From the NCBI RefSeq assembly GCF_009827435.1, contig NZ_WTYM01000023.1:112250-176249 (forward strand): 64,000 bases of DNA, written 5' to 3'. A program made the position numbers and the translations under genes. The notes below the pieces were generated by a model. The model had not been told where the DNA came from. It searched no databases and saw only the letters and a list, made by a program, of their open reading frames with translations. This document shows, one piece after another, positions 1 to 9,838 of this stretch. The DNA is from Croceibacterium salegens (GTDB taxonomy: Bacteria; Pseudomonadota; Alphaproteobacteria; Sphingomonadales; Sphingomonadaceae). Every line of letters begins with the position of its first letter. Positions within the stretch are counted from its first letter, which is position 1.

Positions 1-1
1 C

Positions 2-163
2 AACGACCAGAGGCGCGGCCGCCTGACGCTGATCCGCGATTTCATCGACCGGATTCCCGACGGTCACGTTCCGCCCGAAGAAGTCCCGCTCCCGCCGCTC
101 GATGGCCCTCCGTCCAAGGAGCGCTTCGGCCTGATCGAACCGCTCCCCGGCTACCGGCCATGA
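2..163 (+). CDS. C-terminal end of an upstream protein (partial)
   Basis: An open frame runs in from the left edge and stops at TGA 161-163. About 53 residues are visible, rich in Pro and charged residues and ending in LIEPLPGYRP. The stop overlaps the ATG of the next gene (ATGA), so the two are probably co-translated. The fragment is too short and featureless for me to assign a family, and no function is proposed. Confidence 0.6.
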   Translation, partial: NDQRRGRLTLIRDFIDRIPDGHVPPEEVPLPPLDGPPSKERFGLIEPLPGYRP

Positions 164-828
164 TCGCGCTCGAACAGCTCGACACCGCGCAGGTCCCCGG
201 CGGCGAGGAACTGCGGCTGATGCGTCGCGGAGCCGACTTCATGATCGTGCTCGACCGCAACGAGCTGATGAACAGCCGCATGAGCGGATCGGAAGAGGCG
301 CTGGCGACGATGACCGCCGATCGGTTGGCGGGTCGCAAGGGCCAGCACTGGCTGGTCGGCGGTTACGGCATGGGCTTCACCCTGCGCGCCGCGCTCGCCG
401 TGCTCGGGCAGGACGCGAAGCTGACCGTGGCCGAGCTGGTGCCCAAGATCATCGAATGGGCGCGCGGGCCCATGACGGAGCTGACTGCCGACTGCCTCGA
501 CGATCCGCGCGTTTCGCTGCTCCATTCCGATGTCGCGCTGCAGATCGCGAAAGGCAGGAACAGCTACGATGCGATACTGCTCGACGTCGACAACGGCCCC
601 GATGGTCTCGTTCGCGCCGACAACAACCGGCTATACTCGCGTGAGGGGCTGGCGACCGCCAAGGCGGCGCTGCGCCCCGGCGGCGTGCTGGCAATCTGGT
701 CGGCGGCCAAGGACAGCGTCTTCGCCAATCGCCTGCGCCGTGCGGGCTTTACCGTCGACGAGGTGCAGGTTCGTGCGCGGAGCAATGGGAAAGGTGCGAA
801 ACACACGATCTGGTTCGCGCGTAAATAG
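160..828 (+). CDS. Spermidine-synthase-like SAM-dependent methyltransferase fold protein
   Basis: A 222-residue cytoplasmic protein with the Rossmann core of the spermidine synthase/methyltransferase superfamily. HWLVGGYGMGFTLRAAL (about residues 63-79) is the glycine-rich SAM-binding loop, VAELVPKIIEWARG (about 90-103) carries the acidic ribose-binding residue, and DAILLDVDNGPDGL (about 137-150) is the post-II catalytic strand. It is shorter than true SpeE (about 280 residues) and lacks its N-terminal beta barrel, so the substrate is unknown and polyamine synthesis should not be assumed. The start overlaps the previous stop (ATGA). The next gene begins 13 bases downstream, so the three could share a transcript. 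Confidence 0.8.
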   Translation: MIALEQLDTAQVPGGEELRLMRRGADFMIVLDRNELMNSRMSGSEEALATMTADRLAGRKGQHWLVGGYGMGFTLRAALAVLGQDAKLTVAELVPKIIEWARGPMTELTADCLDDPRVSLLHSDVALQIAKGRNSYDAILLDVDNGPDGLVRADNNRLYSREGLATAKAALRPGGVLAIWSAAKDSVFANRLRRAGFTVDEVQVRARSNGKGAKHTIWFARK

Positions 829-840
829 GGGGAGAAAGTC

Positions 841-2088
841 ATGAACCTTGTGGGGGATTATTTGCAGCGGGCTGGCGGCTTCGCAGCGGCTTTGGTTGCG
901 TCGGCGGTGCTGTCGGGCGCGGCACAAGCGCAGCAGGACGTCGCGATGAACCCCGGCGGCTACCCCGTCGCCCCGACCGGACTTGCCGATAATCCGCTGC
1001 CCGAGGGGCCGTTCACCTATCGCACCGCCGAAGGAATGGACATCCGTGTCGAAGTGGTGGCGCGGGGCATCGAATACCCGATGGCGCTCACCTTCCTGCC
1101 GGACCGTTCGATGCTGGTGGTGACGCGCAAGGGCGAGCTGCTTCAGCTTGCGCCCGGGACGAACAAGCCGCGCGTGGTCTCCGGCGGACCCGCCAGCGTG
1201 TTCGCCGGGGAATCCGGCGATGCCGGGACTTCGCACGGCTACATGGACGTGGTTCTCCACCCCGACTTTGCCACTAACGGCCTGGTCTACATCGCCTACA
1301 ACAAGCCGGATGGCGAAGCCCCCCGGATGGCAGTCGGTCGCGGACGCTGGACAGGTAGCCGCCTTGAGGACTTCGCCGACGTATGGCTGGCCCCATCCGG
1401 GGCGGGCGGCATGACGCGGCTGGCTTTCGGCAAGGAAGGCACGCTGTTCCTTACCACGTCCGGGGCGGACGCGCAGAACCTCGGCACCGTGGGCGGCAAG
1501 GTCCTGCGCATCAACGACGACGGTTCGATCCCCGCCGACAATCCGTTCCTGCGCAATTCCGCGGCGCGCAAGGACGTCTATTCGCTCGGCCATCGCGGCG
1601 CGCTGGGCCTCGCGATCCATCCGCTGACGGGTGACTTGTGGGAGAGCGAGAATGGCCCCAACGGCGGCGACGAGATCAATATCATCAAGCCCGGCCACAA
1701 TTACGGCTGGCCCTTCGTCAGCCTCGGCCGTGCCTATCCGGGTCCCTGGCAATCGGGCGGCCGCCCGGGCCACGAGGTGTTCGAGCCGCCGGTGATCTAC
1801 TGGATGCCGGCCATCGCGGTCTCCGGCCTGATGTTCTACACCGGGGACGCCCTGCCCAAGTGGAAGGGCGACATCTTCGTCGGCGCGCTGCGCACCGGCG
1901 AGATCCCCGGCACCGGCCACCTCGAACGCATCCTCGTCAACAAGGACATGGAAGAACTGCGGCGCGAAACGCTGCTCTACGACCTCCACCAGCGCATCCG
2001 CGACGTGAAGCAGGGGCCGGAAGGCTACATCTACATGGTCACCGAGCAGAAGGACGGGAGCGTACTGCGGATCGTGCCGGCGGAGTGA
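841..2088 (+). CDS. Periplasmic PQQ-dependent sugar dehydrogenase (Asd/YliI type)
   Basis: A 415-residue secreted beta-propeller enzyme of the soluble glucose/aldose sugar dehydrogenase family (GSDH, PF07995), which oxidises aldoses with PQQ and calcium. The N-terminus is a Sec signal peptide (hydrophobic residues about 13-29, cleavage after SGAAQA). Family landmarks are PMALTFLPDRSMLVV (first blade), HGYMDVVLHPDF with the His expected to act as general base, SLGHRGALGLAIHP, and NGGDEINIIKPGHNYGWP near PQQ and calcium. Length is normal for the family. No PQQ biosynthesis genes are in the window, so cofactor origin is unknown. Confidence 0.9.
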   Translation: MNLVGDYLQRAGGFAAALVASAVLSGAAQAQQDVAMNPGGYPVAPTGLADNPLPEGPFTYRTAEGMDIRVEVVARGIEYPMALTFLPDRSMLVVTRKGELLQLAPGTNKPRVVSGGPASVFAGESGDAGTSHGYMDVVLHPDFATNGLVYIAYNKPDGEAPRMAVGRGRWTGSRLEDFADVWLAPSGAGGMTRLAFGKEGTLFLTTSGADAQNLGTVGGKVLRINDDGSIPADNPFLRNSAARKDVYSLGHRGALGLAIHPLTGDLWESENGPNGGDEINIIKPGHNYGWPFVSLGRAYPGPWQSGGRPGHEVFEPPVIYWMPAIAVSGLMFYTGDALPKWKGDIFVGALRTGEIPGTGHLERILVNKDMEELRRETLLYDLHQRIRDVKQGPEGYIYMVTEQKDGSVLRIVPAE

Positions 2089-2228
2089 GCCTGGCCTGCC
2101 CGCCGAAGTAGAATTCGTTCTCGGGCCAGTCGAGAAATCTGCGTGCGGCGGCAAATGGCTCGTCTATGCTTGATCCAGACCTGCCGTCCGTAAGGGCATA
2201 CGCGGCCGGACTGTGATGGAGTTGATTC

Positions 2229-4022
2229 ATGGTTCTTGTCGTCGATGCCTACGCGCCGCTGGTGGTTGCCGCGGTGCTGTTGCTTCTACTGCTCGCCTTC
2301 GCGTTCGAGGTTCGCCCTCCCGAGGTGGTTGCGATTGCGGCTGTCGCGCTGCTCCTCGCGCTCGGCATCCTGACGTCCGACGACCTGCTCAAGGCGCTTG
2401 GCAACTCGGCGCCTCTGAGCATCGCCGGGATGTTCATTGTTTCGGCATCGCTGGTCCGGACCGGGCTGCTCGACGACTTTGCAGGGATGGTAACGGCGCG
2501 GGCGAAGGAATCCCCGCGCGCCGCGGTGGCCATGCTGCTGGCGCTGGTGGCCGCACTGTCCGCCTTCACCAACAACACCCCGCTGGTGATGATGATGGTC
2601 CCGGTCGGGATCGTGCTCGCCAAGCAGCTCGGTGAGGCCCCGTCCAAGCTGCTCATGCCGATTTCGTTCGCGGCGGTGCTTGGCGGCACCTGTACGCTGA
2701 TCGGCACTTCCACCAACCTGCTTGTCGACGGTGTCGCCACCGAGGCCGGACTGGCCCCGTTCTCGATCTTCGAAATCGCCCCGGTCGGTATCATCGTGGC
2801 GATAGCCGGGGTGATCTATCTCGTCGTCGCCCGTCCCCTGCTTCCCGACCGCGTGACCATCGCTTCGCTTGCGGACAAGGCCGACGACAAGCGCTTCACG
2901 GTATCGGTGGCGATAGAGGAAGGCTCGCCCTTCATCGGCCAGGCACCGGCCTCCATCTCCGCCTTCAGCCGCGGCGATAGGCGGCTGATCGACCTGATCC
3001 GTGGCCAGAGCTCGATGCGCGACAACCTTGCCCGGACCCTGCTCCAGGCTGGCGACGTGCTGATCCTGCGCTGCCCGGCGAAGGACCTGCTGACGATCAA
3101 GGAAAGCGCCAGCATGCGCCTCGCCGGGCCCGACGACGAGCCAGACCTGATCGCGCTGACCAGCCGCACCTCGACGGTGATAGAGGCGCTGTTGCTGCCC
3201 GATGCGCAGATCGTCGGGCACCGCTTCTCGGACCTTGCGATCCGCCGTCGCTACAACGTCCACCCGATCGCGCTGCACCGGCGCGGCAGCAACCTGCGCG
3301 AGCGTTTCGAGAACGTCGTGCTCGAGCCGGGCGACACGGTGCTACTCGAGGGCGAGCACGAGGACATCGATCGCTTCGTGGAGAGCGAAAAGCTGGTCAA
3401 CCTGGCCGAGCCGAAGGCGCGCGGATTTCGCACCAGCAAGGCGCCGATCGCGCTGGCGGCGCTGGTCGCCATCGTCGCCGGGGCGTCGTTCAACGTGCTG
3501 CCGCTGCCCGCGCTCGTAACGCTTGGTGTGGCCGCCGTGCTGGTCACCCGCTGCATCGAGCCCGAAGAAGCCTTCGGCTCTGTCGATTGGCGTATTATCG
3601 CGCTCATCGTGGCCATGCTGGCGATCGGCACGGCGCTGGAGAAGGCGGAACTGGTCGAGATGGCCGTGGCTGCCGTAACCCCCGCGCTGGGTGGCTTCGC
3701 ACCGTGGGTCGCGCTGGCGGCGATCTACCTGCTCAGCCTGCTGCTCACCGAGCTGGTGACCAACAACGCCGTTGCCGTGGTGGTCACGCCCATCGCGATC
3801 AAGCTGGCCGTCGCGCTCGACTCCGATCCGCGCCCGTTCGTAATCGCCGTCATGTTCGCCGCAAGCGCGAGCTTCCTCACGCCGATCGGGTACCAGACCA
3901 ATACGCTGGTCTACGGCGCGGGGGGCTACAGGTTCGGCGATTTCATGCGCTTCGGCTCGCCGCTGACGGTGGTGGTGGCAGTGGTCACGCTGGTCGCGAT
4001 CCCCCTGCTCTGGCCCCTTTGA
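2229..4022 (+). CDS. SLC13-family permease with two TrkA-C (RCK_C) domains
   Basis: A 597-residue inner-membrane carrier. Two hydrophobic halves (about residues 5-205 and 400-597) flank a soluble insert of about 190 residues holding two RCK_C/TrkA-C modules, the second around IVGHRFSDLAIRRRYNVHPI to VLEPGDTVLLEGEHEDIDRF. The SLC13 signature is repeated: FTNNTPLVMMMVPVG in the first half and LLTELVTNNAVAVVVTPIA in the second, each with the re-entrant SNT/TNN-type motif that binds Na+ and substrate in the DASS fold. Proteins of this architecture are usually annotated as sulfate or dicarboxylate transporters; the actual substrate cannot be read. It stands alone, convergent with the downstream glycosyltransferase. 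Confidence 0.88.
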   Translation: MVLVVDAYAPLVVAAVLLLLLLAFAFEVRPPEVVAIAAVALLLALGILTSDDLLKALGNSAPLSIAGMFIVSASLVRTGLLDDFAGMVTARAKESPRAAVAMLLALVAALSAFTNNTPLVMMMVPVGIVLAKQLGEAPSKLLMPISFAAVLGGTCTLIGTSTNLLVDGVATEAGLAPFSIFEIAPVGIIVAIAGVIYLVVARPLLPDRVTIASLADKADDKRFTVSVAIEEGSPFIGQAPASISAFSRGDRRLIDLIRGQSSMRDNLARTLLQAGDVLILRCPAKDLLTIKESASMRLAGPDDEPDLIALTSRTSTVIEALLLPDAQIVGHRFSDLAIRRRYNVHPIALHRRGSNLRERFENVVLEPGDTVLLEGEHEDIDRFVESEKLVNLAEPKARGFRTSKAPIALAALVAIVAGASFNVLPLPALVTLGVAAVLVTRCIEPEEAFGSVDWRIIALIVAMLAIGTALEKAELVEMAVAAVTPALGGFAPWVALAAIYLLSLLLTELVTNNAVAVVVTPIAIKLAVALDSDPRPFVIAVMFAASASFLTPIGYQTNTLVYGAGGYRFGDFMRFGSPLTVVVAVVTLVAIPLLWPL

Positions 4023-4142
4023 CCGCTGGCCCGCGGCCGGATCTGGCTTCGTCGCTGCAGACCCTTTGCGACAACGACGACCGCGCCGGCACGGCCCGGC
4101 CCGGTCCGCGTTTCGTGATGGATCAGATACCCTTCAGGCCGC

Positions 4143-5282
4143 TCACGTGCCGGTCAGCGGCGGATGCTGGATCGGGTCGGGAAAGGCTCCAGCTTGCGGA
4201 CTAAGGATCCTGGTGATCAGGGCTTCCCATTGCCTCACGATGTGTTCCCGGCGAAAGCGCTGCGCGTTCTTGATCGCGTGGCTGGCCAGGCGTTTTCGCA
4301 GTGCCGGGTCCGCCATGGCGAGCGCCAGGGTCCTGGCCAGTGCGTCGGCGTCGCCCGCGCGGACGAGCAAGCCGTCCACGCCTTCGCTGATGATGTCGCC
4401 CGGGCCAAAATCGCAGTTGAAGCTGACCACCGGCAATTCCGCGAGCATGGCCTCCACAAGGACATTGCCAAAGCCTTCGTGCCGCGATGAAAGTACGAAC
4501 AGGTCCGCACATTCCACCCAGGACAGGGGCCGCGGACTGTTGCCGGGCAGCGATATTCGCGCTTCGAGACCGCAATCGCGTATCTGCGCCTCCAGTCTTT
4601 CCCGTTCCTTGCCTTCGCCCCAGATGACCAGACGCCAGTCCGGATTCGCCGCGGCTATCTTCGCAAACGCCCGGATCAGCAGGTCGTATCCCTTTTGAGG
4701 GACCAGCCTGCCGGCTGAAACCAGCACATGCCCTTCGTGGTCTTGATGCTCGAATTCGGGCAGTTCGACCACGTTTGGAATGACAGTCGCCCGCTTCGAC
4801 AGCACGGCAGGATAGAGCCGGCGGATCGAATTCGTTTGCAGGACTATTACTTGTGCTCGGCGTGCCAGAGTTTTCCAGCTCAGGTACCACAGCGGATGCG
4901 CTTGCTGGGCCTTGGGATTGTTTCGTTCGGAGATAATGACCGGGATGCCCGTCCAATACGACGCCAGAAGCGTGATGACATTGATCTTGGTAAGGAACGA
5001 CAGGACGATATCGGGCCGCTGCGCCCGCATGATTTTGCGCAAGGAGGCGCATCGATACATTGTTGCCGCCACGCCGTGCCGGAACGGGCCGCCGGATGAG
5101 TGAATAGCCAGCCGAACCAATTCTATCCGGCTGTCGAAAGCAAATCCGATTGGTTCATCTGGCGAATCGAAGGAGACAATCGTCACCTCAACGCCTCGCG
5201 AAACCCAATCGCGAGAGATCAGCGAAATGACGCGCTCAGCCCCACCAACACCGAGACCGGCGAGCACGAACATCACCTTCAT
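4143..5282 (-). CDS. Glycosyltransferase family 4 (GT-B fold)
   Basis: A 379-residue glycosyltransferase. The N-terminal acceptor domain opens with KVMFVLAGLGVGGAERVIS, the usual GT4 start. The C-terminal donor domain has SAGRLVPQKGYDLLIRAF, then SRHEGFGNVLVEAMLAELPV, whose E-x7-E arrangement binds the nucleotide sugar. I place the start at ATG 5282 rather than the in-frame codon 60 bases upstream, because homologous sequence begins at MKVMF and a GGGGG stretch lies about 6 bases before it. Such enzymes build capsule, exopolysaccharide or LPS. It is isolated from any polysaccharide cluster here, so donor and acceptor are unknown. Confidence 0.88.
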   Translation of the reverse strand: MKVMFVLAGLGVGGAERVISLISRDWVSRGVEVTIVSFDSPDEPIGFAFDSRIELVRLAIHSSGGPFRHGVAATMYRCASLRKIMRAQRPDIVLSFLTKINVITLLASYWTGIPVIISERNNPKAQQAHPLWYLSWKTLARRAQVIVLQTNSIRRLYPAVLSKRATVIPNVVELPEFEHQDHEGHVLVSAGRLVPQKGYDLLIRAFAKIAAANPDWRLVIWGEGKERERLEAQIRDCGLEARISLPGNSPRPLSWVECADLFVLSSRHEGFGNVLVEAMLAELPVVSFNCDFGPGDIISEGVDGLLVRAGDADALARTLALAMADPALRKRLASHAIKNAQRFRREHIVRQWEALITRILSPQAGAFPDPIQHPPLTGT

Positions 5283-5527
5283 ATTGCCCCCACGGCGTGA
5301 ACGGCAGCCTTCCCAGTCGTCGCCGAGCAATCGCCCTGACAAGGCGTGGCCTTGCTGGCATTGCCATGTGAACTCGGGTGAGCTTTTTGGTCTGTAAATG
5401 CGGCATTTATTCCTGCCTCAAAAGCGTCGCAAGATGGGTAGATGCATCGCTGGTTGACTATTTCGAGACAGGATAATGTAGAGCGCCGTGAGTCTGGCTG
5501 GACCTGCTGGCGGGCAGTCGGTCGGTC

Positions 5528-8500
5528 CTACTCGGCTGCGAGCAATTCCTCCGCCGCGCCCAGATCCACGCTGACCAGACGCGAGACGCCCTTTTCGACC
5601 ATGGTCACGCCGAACAGGCGGTGCATGCGGCTCATGGTCACGGCGTTGTGGGTGACGATGAGGTAGCGCGTCTGCGTTTCCTGCACCATCGAATCGAGCA
5701 AGTCGCAGAAGCGGTCGATGTTGGCGTCGTCGAGCGGCGCGTCGACCTCGTCGAGCACACAGATTGGTGCCGGATTGGTTAGAAATAGCGCGAAAATAAG
5801 TGCCGTTGCGGTTAATGCCTGTTCGCCGCCCGAGAGCAGGCTCAGAGATTGCAGGCGCTTGCCCGGCGGCTGGGCATAGATTTCCAGCCCCGCTTCGAGC
5901 GGATCGTCGCTGTCGACTAGTGCCAAGTGCGCCTGGCCGCCCTCGAACAGCCGGGTGAAGAGCCGTTGGAAGTGTTCGTTGACCTCCTCGAACGCGGCTC
6001 GCAGGCGCTCGCGGCCTTCGCGGTTGAGGTTGCCGATCGAGCCGCGCAGGCGGTTGACCGCTTCGGCCAGCTCGGCCTGTTCCTCGACGCTGGCGCCGTG
6101 TTCCTGTTCGAGCTTGGCCAGTTCGTCGGCTGCGACGAGGTTGACCGGGCCGATCCGCTCGCGGTTGGCGACAAGGCGGTCCATCTCTTCGCTCTCGTCG
6201 TGCGAGTTCCTGATCGCCTCGGGGGCGAATTCGAAACGGCCGGCGAGCAGTGGCGGCGGGCACTGGAAGCGCTCGCCCGAAATGCGCGCCATTTCCTCGC
6301 GGCGCTGTTCCTCGTTCTCGGCGCGAGCCGCGGTGCCGGCGCGGTTCTCGCGCGCGGTGGAGAGCGCCTCGGCGGCGTCGGCCAGCGCGGCTTCGGCGCC
6401 CTTCATGTCCTCGTTTACCGCGGCGACGGCGGCTTCGGCCTTGGCCAGTTCCTCGCCAAGCCGATTGCGGACCGCGTCGCCCTGCTCGATCTCGCGCATC
6501 AGCCCAGCGGGCTTGGCGGCGACGACGGCGCGTTCCTCGGCGATCTCCTCGAACCGCCGCTCCATCTCGGCAAGGCGGCGGGCGGCATCGCCGGCGCGGG
6601 CTTCCCAGCCCTTCATGTCGGCGCGCAGCGCTCCAGTTCTTTCGCGCGCTACGGCGAGGGCTTGGTCGTGAGCGGCGAGGGCGGCGAGCGCCCCTTGCAG
6701 CGCGGTGCGCGCGGCCTCGTGCCGGGCGCGCGCGGCTTCGAGCGTGGCGCGGCCGCTTTCGGGATCGGGCAGGGTAGTGCGCTTGTCCTGCGCGGTGACG
6801 AGGTCCTTTTCCGCCGATGCGCGCTGCTCGGCGAGGTCGGCGGCGTTGGTGTCAAGCTGCTCGAGGCGCGCCGCGAGCCGCTCGCGCGCCGCCTCGGCCT
6901 GGTCGAGTGCGCGCAGCGCCTGACGCTCGCGTTCGGACGCTTGCGCGACCTCGCGCTCCATGCCGACGAGTTCGCGCTGCAGTGATTGAAGCGCTTCAAT
7001 TGCCGCCGAACACGTCGTTTCCGCGTCGTTCGAGGCCTGCCGGAGCGCCGGAAGCTCGGCTTCGAGATCGGCGAAGCGGTTCTCGGCCTCGAGCCGCGCC
7101 GCTTCCGCCGCGCCTTCACCGCGAGCAATAAAGCCGTCCCAACGGCGCAGCGCGCCAGCCTTGGTCACCAGCCATTCGCCGGGGCCGAGTGCGCGACCGT
7201 CGTCGCTTTCGGCAACATGGACCAGCGCAAGGCGTGCGGCGAGTTCGGGAGGGCACAAGGGCACGTGGTCGGCGAGGCTGTCGGCGACCTTTGCCGGGGC
7301 GGCGGATCCGGTCCAGAAGCGCCCTTCGCTGTCCGAGCCCGGCTGGCCGAGCGGCGCCTTGGCATCGCGGCCGAGCACGGCGGCGAGCGCACGTTCGTAG
7401 CCCTTGGCAGCCGAGACCTTGTCGAGCGCAGCAGGCAGGCCGTGCTTGTTCGCCGCCTGGCGGGCGCGCGCCTCGCGGTCGCGGACCAACGCGTTGTATT
7501 CGCGCTCGACGCCGGCCAGCTCGGCCTTCGCCGCGGCCAGCGCGCTCGATGCCGCCTCGCGATTTTCGGTGAGCGTTTCCTTGCGCACCTGTTCGGCTTC
7601 GAGGTCGGCGCGCAGCCGGATCAGTGCCAGTCCGGCGGTTTCCGCGGCCTGCTTTGCCGCCGCCACCGCCTCGGCCGGATCGGCCTCGCCGGTCAGCGCC
7701 GCACGGGCTTCGTCCTGCCGGCGCCGTTCGGCAGCGATGCGGTCGAGCCGGATCTGCGCCTGCGCCACCTCGGCCTCGACGACGCGCCATTCGGCTTCGA
7801 CCCCGGCGTGGTCGGCGGTCGCCTTGGCCAGCGCCAGTTCGGCGGCGCGCCCGGCGCGCTCGGCTTCTTCGGTATCGGCGGCGATGGCTGGGCGGCGCGC
7901 TTCGTTCTCGGAGAGCGCGCGTTCGTTGGCTTCGAGATCGCCCTGCAACCGCTTCATCGCCTCCGCGGCATCGCCGGTCAGCCGGTCGGCCTCGCCGCGA
8001 TCTTCCTCGAGGCGCTGCTTCTGGCGGTCGAGGTCGGCGAGCCGTTCCTCCGCCGCTTCGAGCTGGCTGGTCAGCGCGGCCATGCGGTGGCCGTGGGCGC
8101 TCGCATCGTCGCGCCGGTCGGCGAGTTCGTCGCGCACTTCGGCAAGCTTTTCGGCGAGCGCGGCCTGCGCCTTCTGAGCCGCGTCGGCGGCGGCCTTGGC
8201 AGCATCGACCTGCCCGTCGGCGAGTTTCGCCTGTTCGCGCGCCGCCTCGGCAGCGGCGGCGGCATCGCGCCAGCGGGCGAACAGCAGTCGCGCCTCGGCG
8301 ACGCGGATCTGGTCGGACAGCGCCTTGTAACGCTCGGCCTGCTTGGCCTGGCGGCGCAGGTTGGCGATCTGGCTGTCGAGGCCGGCCATGAGGTCTTCGA
8401 GCCGGGCGAGGTTGGCCTCGGTCTGGCGCAGCTTGCCCTCGGCGTCGCGGCGGCGGACGTGGAGGCCGGCGATGCCCGCCGCCTCTTCGAGCATCATGCG

Positions 8501-8953
8501 CCGCTCGGTCGGCTTGGCGGCGATGACCGCGGCAATCTTGCCCTGGCTGACGAGCGCGGGCGAGTGCGCGCCGGTGGCGGCATCGGCGAAGACCAGCGCC
8601 ACGTCCTTGGCGCGCACGTCGCGCCCGTTGACGCGGTAGGCGCTGCCGGCACCGCGTTCGATGCGGCGAGTGACCTGCAGTTCCTCGCCGTCGGCGGAGT
8701 AGGCGTCGAGCACGACCTCCGCGAAGTCGCGCTGCGGGCGCTGCGCGGTACCGGCGAAAATGACGTCGTCCATCCCGCCCGAGCGCAGCGACTTGGGCGA
8801 ATTCTCGCCCATGACCCAGCGGATCGCTTCGAGCAGGTTGGACTTGCCGCAGCCGTTGGGGCCGACGACCCCGGTCAGGCCCGGTTCGATGCGCAGCTCG
8901 GCCGGTTCGACAAAGCTCTTGAAGCCTGAGAGCTTGAGCTTCCTGAACTGCAT
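5528..8953 (-). CDS. smc: Chromosome segregation protein SMC
   Basis: A 1141-residue SMC ATPase. The N-terminal head holds Walker A GVVGPNGCGKSNLLEAIR (about residues 29-46). Two long coiled coils rich in Ala, Glu and Arg flank a hinge at about residues 500-660. The C-terminal head carries the ABC signature LSLLSGGEQALTATALIF and Walker B PICVLDEVDAPLDDANIDRF. Length matches alphaproteobacterial SMC. It works with ScpA/ScpB (not in this window) to condense and segregate the chromosome. It is followed on the same strand, upstream in coordinates, by two thioredoxin-fold genes, the first 30 bases away. Several very long antisense frames over it are composition artefacts. Confidence 0.97.
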   Translation of the reverse strand: MQFRKLKLSGFKSFVEPAELRIEPGLTGVVGPNGCGKSNLLEAIRWVMGENSPKSLRSGGMDDVIFAGTAQRPQRDFAEVVLDAYSADGEELQVTRRIERGAGSAYRVNGRDVRAKDVALVFADAATGAHSPALVSQGKIAAVIAAKPTERRMMLEEAAGIAGLHVRRRDAEGKLRQTEANLARLEDLMAGLDSQIANLRRQAKQAERYKALSDQIRVAEARLLFARWRDAAAAAEAAREQAKLADGQVDAAKAAADAAQKAQAALAEKLAEVRDELADRRDDASAHGHRMAALTSQLEAAEERLADLDRQKQRLEEDRGEADRLTGDAAEAMKRLQGDLEANERALSENEARRPAIAADTEEAERAGRAAELALAKATADHAGVEAEWRVVEAEVAQAQIRLDRIAAERRRQDEARAALTGEADPAEAVAAAKQAAETAGLALIRLRADLEAEQVRKETLTENREAASSALAAAKAELAGVEREYNALVRDREARARQAANKHGLPAALDKVSAAKGYERALAAVLGRDAKAPLGQPGSDSEGRFWTGSAAPAKVADSLADHVPLCPPELAARLALVHVAESDDGRALGPGEWLVTKAGALRRWDGFIARGEGAAEAARLEAENRFADLEAELPALRQASNDAETTCSAAIEALQSLQRELVGMEREVAQASERERQALRALDQAEAARERLAARLEQLDTNAADLAEQRASAEKDLVTAQDKRTTLPDPESGRATLEAARARHEAARTALQGALAALAAHDQALAVARERTGALRADMKGWEARAGDAARRLAEMERRFEEIAEERAVVAAKPAGLMREIEQGDAVRNRLGEELAKAEAAVAAVNEDMKGAEAALADAAEALSTARENRAGTAARAENEEQRREEMARISGERFQCPPPLLAGRFEFAPEAIRNSHDESEEMDRLVANRERIGPVNLVAADELAKLEQEHGASVEEQAELAEAVNRLRGSIGNLNREGRERLRAAFEEVNEHFQRLFTRLFEGGQAHLALVDSDDPLEAGLEIYAQPPGKRLQSLSLLSGGEQALTATALIFALFLTNPAPICVLDEVDAPLDDANIDRFCDLLDSMVQETQTRYLIVTHNAVTMSRMHRLFGVTMVEKGVSRLVSVDLGAAEELLAAE

Positions 8954-8983
8954 GGCCGCCGTTTTCTCCCCCCCTACGCCGCT

Positions 8984-9727
8984 TTAACGGGCCCCGGCGT
9001 TCTGCAGGTTGGCTTCAAGTTCGGCCCAACGCAGCGTGCCGAGGTTGCGGCCATTGATGAAAAACGTTGGGGTGCCGGTAACGTTGAGCTCGTCGGACTG
9101 CTTTTCCGAGCGGTCGGCGATTTCGGTCAGGCTGGCGAAGTCCGACAGGCACTGCAGCTGCTGGTTGGCGGCGATCCCGCGCGCCGCGAAGAAGTCGACG
9201 AGCCCGAGTTGCTGCGCCAGTGCCGGGAAGCGCTGGTTTTCCGGCAGCTTCATCGCGTTCTCCATCAACGCGGGGTTCTGCTGCACCGGCGCGACGATCT
9301 GCGCGAGGTTCTGCCACACCTGCTCGGAAAGCGGGATGTAGGCCGAAGGGTCGTTGCCGCACCGCGCGAGGCGGGCGATGGTCAGGTCGATGGCGTCGTG
9401 GATCTGGTTGCGCAGTTCGTAGCTGACGACACCGCTGGCGACGTACTTGTTCTTGATCGTCTCACCCGCCTCGGCGTCGAATTCGGCGCAGTGCGGGCAG
9501 GTGTGGCTGGCATATTCCACCAGCTTCACCGGCGCGTCGGGGTTGCCGATCTGATGGCCGCCTTCGGGCGTCACCGCGGCGACGTCGAGCCAGTTGCCGC
9601 CGTTCGGCGCAGGGATCGCGGCAATCGCTTCGGACACCGCCACGGCATCGTCGGTCTTGTCGCCGCTGCAGGCAGCGAGGCCGGCGGCGAGCAGGGCGGT
9701 GAGGACGATACGTCGGAACATGGTCAT
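8984..9727 (-). CDS. DsbA-family thioredoxin-domain lipoprotein
   Basis: A 247-residue envelope protein. The N-terminus ends in the lipobox LAAGLAAC, so it is predicted to be lipidated at that Cys. A thioredoxin fold with active-site CPHC follows in EYASHTCPHCAEFDAEAG (about residues 77-94). A helical insertion precedes the return strand TGTPTFFINGRNLG, where the cis-Pro loop lies in TPTF. This is the DsbA/DsbG-like thioredoxin_4 group seen in sphingomonads, probably thiol oxidation or isomerisation in the periplasm. A paralogue lies just downstream in coordinates (9839-10510), with which it forms a same-strand run. Confidence 0.87.
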   Translation of the reverse strand: MTMFRRIVLTALLAAGLAACSGDKTDDAVAVSEAIAAIPAPNGGNWLDVAAVTPEGGHQIGNPDAPVKLVEYASHTCPHCAEFDAEAGETIKNKYVASGVVSYELRNQIHDAIDLTIARLARCGNDPSAYIPLSEQVWQNLAQIVAPVQQNPALMENAMKLPENQRFPALAQQLGLVDFFAARGIAANQQLQCLSDFASLTEIADRSEKQSDELNVTGTPTFFINGRNLGTLRWAELEANLQNAGAR

Positions 9728-9838
9728 GGCAGGCCTGTCAGCTTGGATACGGATAGGGAGGCTAGCCCAGCGGGCACGGGCGTCAAAGCACGGTAACCTT
9801 GCGCGCGCGCCTTTTGCACAGGCTTGTGCCCGGCGGGA

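Noticed and set aside
160..828. True spermidine synthase (speE)
   Set aside because: The N-terminal beta barrel is missing and the putrescine-binding signature is not visible; only the methyltransferase-like core is shared.
631..2154. 507-residue minus-strand open frame opposite the PQQ dehydrogenase
   Set aside because: Antisense composition artefact; the plus-strand frame has a signal peptide and family motifs.
6986..8929. 647-residue plus-strand open frame opposite smc
   Set aside because: It lies wholly antisense to a clear SMC protein; its Gly/Ala/Arg/Val-rich translation without domains is typical of the shadow frame in high-GC DNA.
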